This document shows, one piece after another, positions 5,113 to 8,647 of a DNA stretch of 8,647 nucleotides; within the stretch, counting starts at the first letter, position 1; each line of letters begins with the position of its first letter. The DNA lies in NCBI GenBank assembly GCA_035761805.1, contig DASTQL010000115.1, positions 1-8,647 of the forward strand, read 5' to 3'. The notes under the pieces are model-generated. The model had not been told where the DNA came from, searched no databases, and saw nothing but the letters and a program-made list of their open reading frames with translations. This DNA is from DASTQL01 sp035761805 (lineage in GTDB: Bacteria; Actinomycetota; Actinomycetes; Jiangellales; Jiangellaceae). A program made the position numbers and the translations under genes.

Positions 5113-6222
5113 GTGTCCACCTCCTCCGCAGCCCACACCGACCCGGGCCGCCGTCCCACCCCGCCGGCGAACGGCCACGACGCGTCGTCCTCGGGCGGTC
5201 ACCACTCCGGGTCCAGCCACGGCCACCACGATCCGCCCCCGGTCGCGCGAGCCACTGTGGTGGCCACCGCCATCGTCGCGCTGCAGGCCGTCCTGCTGCT
5301 CGCCTTCGCCTGGCCCGCTCTCGAGACGGCGCCTCGCGACGTGCCCATGGTCGTCGCCGGCCCGGCCGCTGCCGCCGACCAGGTCGTGGCCTCCCTCGAG
5401 TCCGCCCAGCCGGGCGCCTTCGAGGTCACGCGCGTCGACGACGCTGCGGCGGCCGAGCAGGCGCTCCGTGACCGAAGTGCCTATGGCGCTGTGGTGCTCG
5501 GGCCCGACGGGCCGACCATGTTGGTGGCCGGGGCCGCGAGTCCCGCCGTCGCCCAGCTGCTCACGACCGTTGCTCAGCAGCAGGCGGCGGCGGAGGGCGG
5601 GACCGCCGAGGTGGTCGACGTCGTCCCGGCCGACCCCGACGACCCTCGCGGCGTCGCGCTCACGGCCGGGTTGCTCCCGATCGTCATGACCAGCATCGCC
5701 GCGGGAGCCGTCCTGGCCCTCGTGGTCCGTCGCCGCGGGGCGGTGGTCGTGGGGCTGCTGACGTACTCGGCCCTCGCCGGGCTCGCCGTGGCGGCGATCC
5801 TGCAGCTGTGGTTCGACGCGCTGCCGGGGAGCTACCTCGTCAACGCCGGGGTGGTTGCCCTGCTCGCGCTCGCGATGAGCGCCGCTGTCGCTGGTGCCAC
5901 CGCAGTGGCGGGCAGGGTCGGCCTGGTCGCCACCGCCGCGACGATCTTCCTGCTCGGCAACCCGCTGAGCGGTCTGGCGAGCGCGCCGGAGATGCTGCCG
6001 CAGCCCTGGGGAGCCCTCGGCCAGCTGTTGCCCCCGGGCGCCGGTGGGTCCCTGCTCCGATCGGTCGCGTGGTTCGACGGTGCCGCGGCCGCCCTGCCCG
6101 CGTGGGTCCTGGCCACCTGGGCCCTGGCCGGCCTGCTGCTCGTCGTCGTGGCCCCCTCCCGTACGGGAGAACTGACGGCAGGCGGCCAGGAGGTCGAGGA
6201 CCGGGAACCGGCCCGCGCCTGA
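5113..6222 (+). CDS. Six-TM ABC-2/YhgE-Pip-like membrane protein, TetR-controlled putative exporter
   Basis: This 369-residue integral membrane protein opens with a hydrophilic 45-residue N-terminus rich in His and Ser (H22, H30, H31, H36, H38, H39). TM1 is at about 46-68. A soluble, Ala-rich and probably extracytoplasmic domain follows at about 70-180. Five more TM segments lie at about 182-204, 209-230, 243-265, 268-288 and 327-347. The layout of one TM, a large outer loop and a five-TM bundle is that of ABC-2 permeases and YhgE/Pip (DUF3533-like) proteins. The segment PQPWGALGQLLPPGAGGSLL (297-316) before the last TM matches the conserved amphipathic stretch of that group. No ATPase gene is adjacent, so either a distant ATPase is used or it works without one. 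The divergent TetR and two operators suggest inducible efflux of a toxic or amphipathic compound; the substrate is unknown. The family call is moderately sure, the function inferred. Confidence 0.85.
   Translation: MSTSSAAHTDPGRRPTPPANGHDASSSGGHHSGSSHGHHDPPPVARATVVATAIVALQAVLLLAFAWPALETAPRDVPMVVAGPAAAADQVVASLESAQPGAFEVTRVDDAAAAEQALRDRSAYGAVVLGPDGPTMLVAGAASPAVAQLLTTVAQQQAAAEGGTAEVVDVVPADPDDPRGVALTAGLLPIVMTSIAAGAVLALVVRRRGAVVVGLLTYSALAGLAVAAILQLWFDALPGSYLVNAGVVALLALAMSAAVAGATAVAGRVGLVATAATIFLLGNPLSGLASAPEMLPQPWGALGQLLPPGAGGSLLRSVAWFDGAAAALPAWVLATWALAGLLLVVVAPSRTGELTAGGQEVEDREPARA
6156..6169. repeat. Perfect 14-bp palindrome CTCCCGTACGGGAG, copy 2
   Basis: This is identical to 1891-1904, but here it lies inside the 3' end of the exporter gene, encoding the P-S-R-T-G region just after the last TM segment. 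The protein tail there is poorly constrained. A sequence-specific DNA or RNA element embedded in the coding end is therefore more likely than amino-acid conservation. Confidence 0.75.
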
Positions 6223-6232
6223 CCGTGCTGCT

Positions 6233-6269
6233 TGCCGCCGAGCGTCCCGGGGAGGGACGCTCGGCGGCA
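6233..6269. terminator. 16-bp perfect hairpin after the exporter, touching the DUF2630 start codon
   Basis: TGCCGCCGAGCGTCCC (6233-6248) pairs perfectly with 6254-6269 around a 5-nt GGGGA loop, beginning 10 bp after the exporter stop. The last base of the stem is the A of the DUF2630 ATG. No U-run follows, which is common for actinobacterial terminators. In an RNA reading into DUF2630 it would hide the only purine-rich Shine-Dalgarno-like stretch (GGGGAGGGA, 6249-6257) in its loop and 3' arm. It could serve as an exporter terminator, a translational gate for DUF2630, or both. Confidence 0.75.
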
Positions 6270-6511
6270 TGGACGACCGCGACATCCTGCACCGCATCGC
6301 CGGCCTGGTCGACGAGGAGCACGAGCTCCGCGAGCGCCACGTCGGCGTGGGCTTGCACGACCACGACCGAGCCCGGCTGGCGGAGCTGGAGCGCCAGCTC
6401 GACCAGTGCTGGGACCTGTTGCGTCAGCGCAGGGCGAGGCGGGAGTTCGGCGAGGACCCGGACGCCGCGTCGCCCCGGCCGGCGGACGAGGTGGACGACT
6501 ATCGGCAGTAG
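6269..6511 (+). CDS. DUF2630 family protein
   Basis: This 80-residue protein has the DUF2630 pattern. MDDRDILHRIAGLVDEEHEL (1-20) is a helix with the conserved D-I-L-x-R-I and L-V-D-E-E-H-x-L blocks. LAELERQLDQCWDLLRQRRA (37-56) is the highly conserved core of the family. GEDPDAASPRPADEVDDYRQ (61-80) is the acidic tail. It is predicted to be small, soluble and helical, with coiled-coil character at 36-60. The family is largely actinobacterial and its function is not established. The family-typical start is the ATG at 6269, with no well-spaced Shine-Dalgarno sequence and a strong hairpin ending on the ATG. It follows the exporter in the same direction but is probably insulated by that hairpin. 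It ends 17 bp from the convergent lipoprotein gene. Confidence 0.93.
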   Translation: MDDRDILHRIAGLVDEEHELRERHVGVGLHDHDRARLAELERQLDQCWDLLRQRRARREFGEDPDAASPRPADEVDDYRQ

Positions 6512-6528
6512 GCGTCGCGGGGCGCTCG

Positions 6529-8040
6529 CTACTGGTAGGACACCCACCAGGGCTTGGGCTCCACGGCGAAGGTCTCCTCCGGGGAGAAGGTCGGGGTGTC
6601 CTCGTCGTAGAAGTTCTTCCAGCCGAAGAAGAGGCCCTCCGGCGGGTCCTGCTTGAGCGCATCCCAGGTGGCGAACTTGTCACCGGGGGCGCCGTCGCCG
6701 TCCATCTGCACGAGGTAGGCGAGCTCGTCGCGGGTGGCGTCCAGCGTCTCGCGCTCCGTGATCATCGACATGCGGAACTGGTGCAGCAGCAGCATCTTCT
6801 GCGGTAGCCGCTCCTCGCGGACGATGCCGGCGAGCCAGTCGGCGACCTCCTCGATCTCGGCCGCGTCCACCCGGCCGATCTGACGCAGGTGCACCTGGTT
6901 CGGCCCGAGCCGCCACTCGGGGTCGAGCGCCAGACCGACGTGCGGAAGGCGCAGCAGCTCCTCGTACAGCCGCGCCTGTGTCAGGAAGTCGGTGCGTCCC
7001 GGCTGGAGGTCCAGGACGACGTAGACACCGGCCTCCGCGGCGGCGTCCACGTGCGGCCGCAGTGTCTCGATCTCCGCCTCGTTGGAGTAGTCGCCGTCGG
7101 TGCCCGGGAACGACGAGGCGACCGTCGCGATGATCTCGAAGGCCGGCAGGACGGGCTCGTCGCTGAAGGGCTCGTACTCCGACGCGAGCTGCTGGGCGCG
7201 TTCGACGGACTCCTCCGGCCCCTGCTCGCCCAGGACCCCGAGGCTGCTGGTGCCGGGGTGGCCGTAGAGCGCCACCAGCCGACGCCCCGGGAACAGCACC
7301 TGACCGCCCCCGGGCAGCTCCACCCCTGTCGCGGCGACCTGCGTGCGCCACCACAGCCGTTCCAGGTCACCGAACTCCTCGCCGACAGCGACCACGTGCT
7401 CGACCGGCTCCGCGGCGATCGCCTGCACGACCGCGCTGTCCGCCCGCGGATCCGGCGTCCCTGACTCGGTGACCCGGGCACCGGCCGCCTCGGCCGTCGC
7501 CCGGGCGGGTGCGAGTGCCGGGTCGGTTCCGGTGAGGACCACCACCTGGGGGAGGGGGTCCGGCGGCTGTACCTCGGGCGCTGCGTCCGGGTCCGTCGAC
7601 GCGACGACCTCGACGTCGCCGAGCGAGGCGTCGTCCACCGTCCCGTACGTCACGACGGTGGTGACCCCCAGCCGGCCGAGCTCGTCGGTGACCGTGCCGG
7701 CATCGCCCGTACCGGAGGGGAGCAGGAGCACGGGGGCGGGGAGGTCGGCGGCGGCGGTCGCGGCGGCTGCGGCCGCCGTCTGGTCACCGGAGGGCGCCAC
7801 GAGCACGACCGGGGCCTCCTGCCAGAGGATCCGGGTGACACCGAGCGTCGCTTCGGCCGGATCAGCGGCGGGGACGACGGTCGCCGTCTCGGCAGGGGGC
7901 GCGGTCACGGCGCGGGGCGGCTGCGCCGGCTGCTCCGCCCCGGCGTCACCGCCCAGGTCGCCGAGGGGGGTCTCGATCGCTGCGCACGCCGACAACAGGA
8001 GCGCGAGCGCTACCACCAGCGCGGTGGTTCGGCGCGTCAT
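6529..8040 (-). CDS. Secreted lipoprotein with CWB2-like N-terminal half and TIM-barrel-like C-terminal half (uncharacterised)
   Basis: This 503-residue protein starts at ATG 8040 with a lipoprotein signal peptide, MTRRTTALVVALALLLSAC, whose lipobox is L16-S17-A18-C19. It should be lipid-anchored outside the membrane. A Pro/Ala-rich linker (about 22-65) follows. Residues 66-245 hold repeated hydrophobic-strand/helix units (APVVLVAPSG, APVLLLPSGT, VTTVVTYGTV, PQVVVLTGTD, VEHVVAVGEEFG) resembling cell-wall-binding repeat 2 domains. Residues 253-500 show alternating strands and helices: RLVALYGHPG, PAFEIIATVA, GVYVVLDLQPG, VGLALDPEWRL, QKMLLLHQF, ELAYLVQMDGD and GLFFGWKNFYDED. Acidic or aromatic residues sit at strand ends, suggesting a glycoside-hydrolase-like TIM barrel. 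It ends in a Trp-rich tail (KPWWVSYQ). The frame is open a further 178 codons upstream, but that extension lacks a signal peptide and overlaps the next gene. The Shine-Dalgarno sequence is weak (GGGA, 8048-8045). I do not recognise a named family; function unknown. Confidence 0.85.
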   Translation of the reverse strand: MTRRTTALVVALALLLSACAAIETPLGDLGGDAGAEQPAQPPRAVTAPPAETATVVPAADPAEATLGVTRILWQEAPVVLVAPSGDQTAAAAAATAAADLPAPVLLLPSGTGDAGTVTDELGRLGVTTVVTYGTVDDASLGDVEVVASTDPDAAPEVQPPDPLPQVVVLTGTDPALAPARATAEAAGARVTESGTPDPRADSAVVQAIAAEPVEHVVAVGEEFGDLERLWWRTQVAATGVELPGGGQVLFPGRRLVALYGHPGTSSLGVLGEQGPEESVERAQQLASEYEPFSDEPVLPAFEIIATVASSFPGTDGDYSNEAEIETLRPHVDAAAEAGVYVVLDLQPGRTDFLTQARLYEELLRLPHVGLALDPEWRLGPNQVHLRQIGRVDAAEIEEVADWLAGIVREERLPQKMLLLHQFRMSMITERETLDATRDELAYLVQMDGDGAPGDKFATWDALKQDPPEGLFFGWKNFYDEDTPTFSPEETFAVEPKPWWVSYQ

Positions 8041-8259
8041 GTCGTCCCATCGGTCGGCATCCGGTCCCGGACGAGGGTACGGGACCCGGTACGCGCGGAG
8101 TGTCGCGTTTCGCGGGGTGGGCAACGCGTCGGCCGGCCGAGCCACCGAAGCACGCAGACGTGCGCACGAGGGGGAGGGACCGCTCCGGCGCGACACCTGC
8201 CTCGCCCGGGCGGGGGCGGCCCGGTACGTGTCGTCCGGGGTGGCTGACAGGATCGGGGC
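8041..8259. promoter_or_regulatory. Divergent intergenic region between the lipoprotein and MDMPI-domain genes
   Basis: This 219-bp region must hold both promoters. On the minus strand, TACCCT (8079-8074) is a possible lipoprotein -10 giving a leader of about 27 nt, without a convincing -35. On the plus strand, CAGGAT (8248-8253) lies 6 nt before the ATG at 8260 and could be a leaderless -10. The same bases also provide AGGA (8249-8252), a Shine-Dalgarno candidate with 7-nt spacing, so the two readings compete. An imperfect dyad of GTAC/GGTAC arms around GGGACCC lies at 8078-8093. No gene is seen here. Confidence 0.35.
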
Positions 8260-8647
8260 ATGGCAGCGCGCCGCACGGGACCGGCGACGGCCCGTGCCGC
8301 CTACGAGGCCGCGCACGTGGGCGTGCGCGCCTACCTGGCGGATCTGCCCGCCGAGGTCTGGGGTCGTCCGAGTGTGCTGGCCGGCTGGACGGTCTCCGAC
8401 CTGGGGGCCCATCTGGTGCTGGTGGCGGACTCGCTCACCGCCCTCGCTCCTGCGCCAGGGTCGACCCGGCCGCTCAGGCTCGAGGCGTACATGGCGACCT
8501 ACCCGGCAGCGGCCGCGGTGCTTGCCGAGCGCACCCGGGCCGCGGCGGGGGGACCGGACCGCTCGCCGGCTCACTTGCTCGACGCCCTGGACGAGCGGTT
8601 CGCCGAGGCGGTGCGTGTGCTCGACGGGCTCGGGCCCGGTGACCCGG
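8260..8647 (+). CDS. MDMPI/DinB-type mycothiol-associated domain protein, possibly the sterol-carrier family type (3' end cut)
   Basis: The frame is open from ATG 8260 to the right edge, 129 residues so far. Residues 12-62 match the mycothiol-dependent maleylpyruvate isomerase N-terminal helical bundle: RAAYEAAHVGVRAYLADLPA, then WGRPSVLAGWTVSDLGAHLV. The G-W-T-V-x-D-L-x-A-H signature carries the presumed first metal-ligand His (H51). Later ligands of the bundle would be expected near or beyond the cut. Such proteins are DinB-fold, metal-binding and in some members use mycothiol. In several actinobacteria a protein with this N-terminus plus a C-terminal sterol-carrier domain is encoded directly before purF; purL in this same window makes that identity attractive, but the C-terminus is not visible. 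Translation may use AGGA at 8249 or a leaderless start. Confidence 0.82.
   Translation, partial: MAARRTGPATARAAYEAAHVGVRAYLADLPAEVWGRPSVLAGWTVSDLGAHLVLVADSLTALAPAPGSTRPLRLEAYMATYPAAAAVLAERTRAAAGGPDRSPAHLLDALDERFAEAVRVLDGLGPGDP

Noticed and set aside
5101..6297. A 398-codon minus-strand frame opposite the exporter
   Set aside because: Gly/Arg/His-rich shadow translation with no motifs. The plus strand has regular TM periodicity, a Shine-Dalgarno sequence and operators.
7746..7780. GCG/GCC-rich tract inside the lipoprotein gene
   Set aside because: It is simply the Ala-rich stretch (residues about 88-98) written in GC-rich Ala codons, not a true DNA repeat array.
8203..8212. CGCCCGGGCG palindrome in the 8041-8259 gap
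   Set aside because: A pure G/C 10-mer palindrome is common by chance in this composition, and nothing places it at a functional position.
8041..8574. A 178-residue N-terminal extension of the lipoprotein
   Set aside because: It would bury the lipoprotein signal peptide and lipobox inside the protein and overlaps the MDMPI-domain gene on the other strand.
1..8647. CRISPR array, tRNA/rRNA, insertion sequence or phage genes
   Set aside because: No direct-repeat/spacer periodicity, no transposase or integrase motifs, no tRNA-like cloverleaf and no rRNA-like sequence were seen. Codon style is uniform across the window.

Overview
The window is very GC-rich with strongly G/C-biased third codon positions, frequent GTG starts and dense, short intergenic gaps. 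Together with actinobacterial family markers (a DUF2630 protein, an MDMPI/DinB-type mycothiol-associated domain, and a small PurL whose N-terminus reads like other actinomycete PurLs), this points to a chromosomal segment of a high-GC actinomycete. A Geodermatophilaceae-like or related soil actinobacterium is my guess, but the genus cannot be fixed from this sequence. I see no phage, insertion sequence, tRNA, rRNA or CRISPR array.

Layout. Bases 1-1790 hold three genes on the minus strand. In transcription order they are a small heat-shock protein (Hsp20), an AraC-family regulator, and a VOC/glyoxalase-fold protein cut by the left edge. A 154-bp divergent region with a perfect 14-bp palindrome separates hsp20 from purL (1945-4239, plus strand), the large subunit of FGAM synthase. 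purS and purQ are not adjacent. A 92-bp long-armed inverted repeat (4278-4369) lies between purL and the convergent tetR gene. tetR (4377-5012, minus) is divergent from a six-TM ABC-2/YhgE-Pip-like membrane protein (5113-6222, plus). Their 100-bp shared region holds two matching CGG-N4-CCG operators and overlapping divergent promoters, a textbook autoregulated repressor/exporter arrangement. A 16-bp perfect hairpin separates the exporter from a small DUF2630 gene (6269-6511) and includes the first base of its start codon. A large lipoprotein gene (6529-8040, minus) converges on it. Its product has a CWB2-like N-terminal half and a beta/alpha, TIM-barrel-like C-terminal half. At the right edge begins an MDMPI-domain protein (8260 onward), possibly the sterol-carrier-type protein often encoded beside purF in actinobacteria.

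How the genes work together. The clearest functional unit is tetR plus the membrane exporter, which looks like a small inducible resistance or efflux system. The AraC/VOC pair is a recurrent actinobacterial neighbourhood. purL is housekeeping. If the right-edge gene is the purF-adjacent type, the exporter, DUF2630 and lipoprotein genes sit inside a stretched purine locus.

Most unusual features: the same 14-bp palindrome twice in 8.6 kb, the structured 92-bp inverted repeat, the hairpin fused to the DUF2630 start codon, several genes whose start codons lie 6-7 nt after a -10-like hexamer (leaderless pattern), and the uncharacterised surface lipoprotein. I found no convincing previously undescribed multi-gene system.
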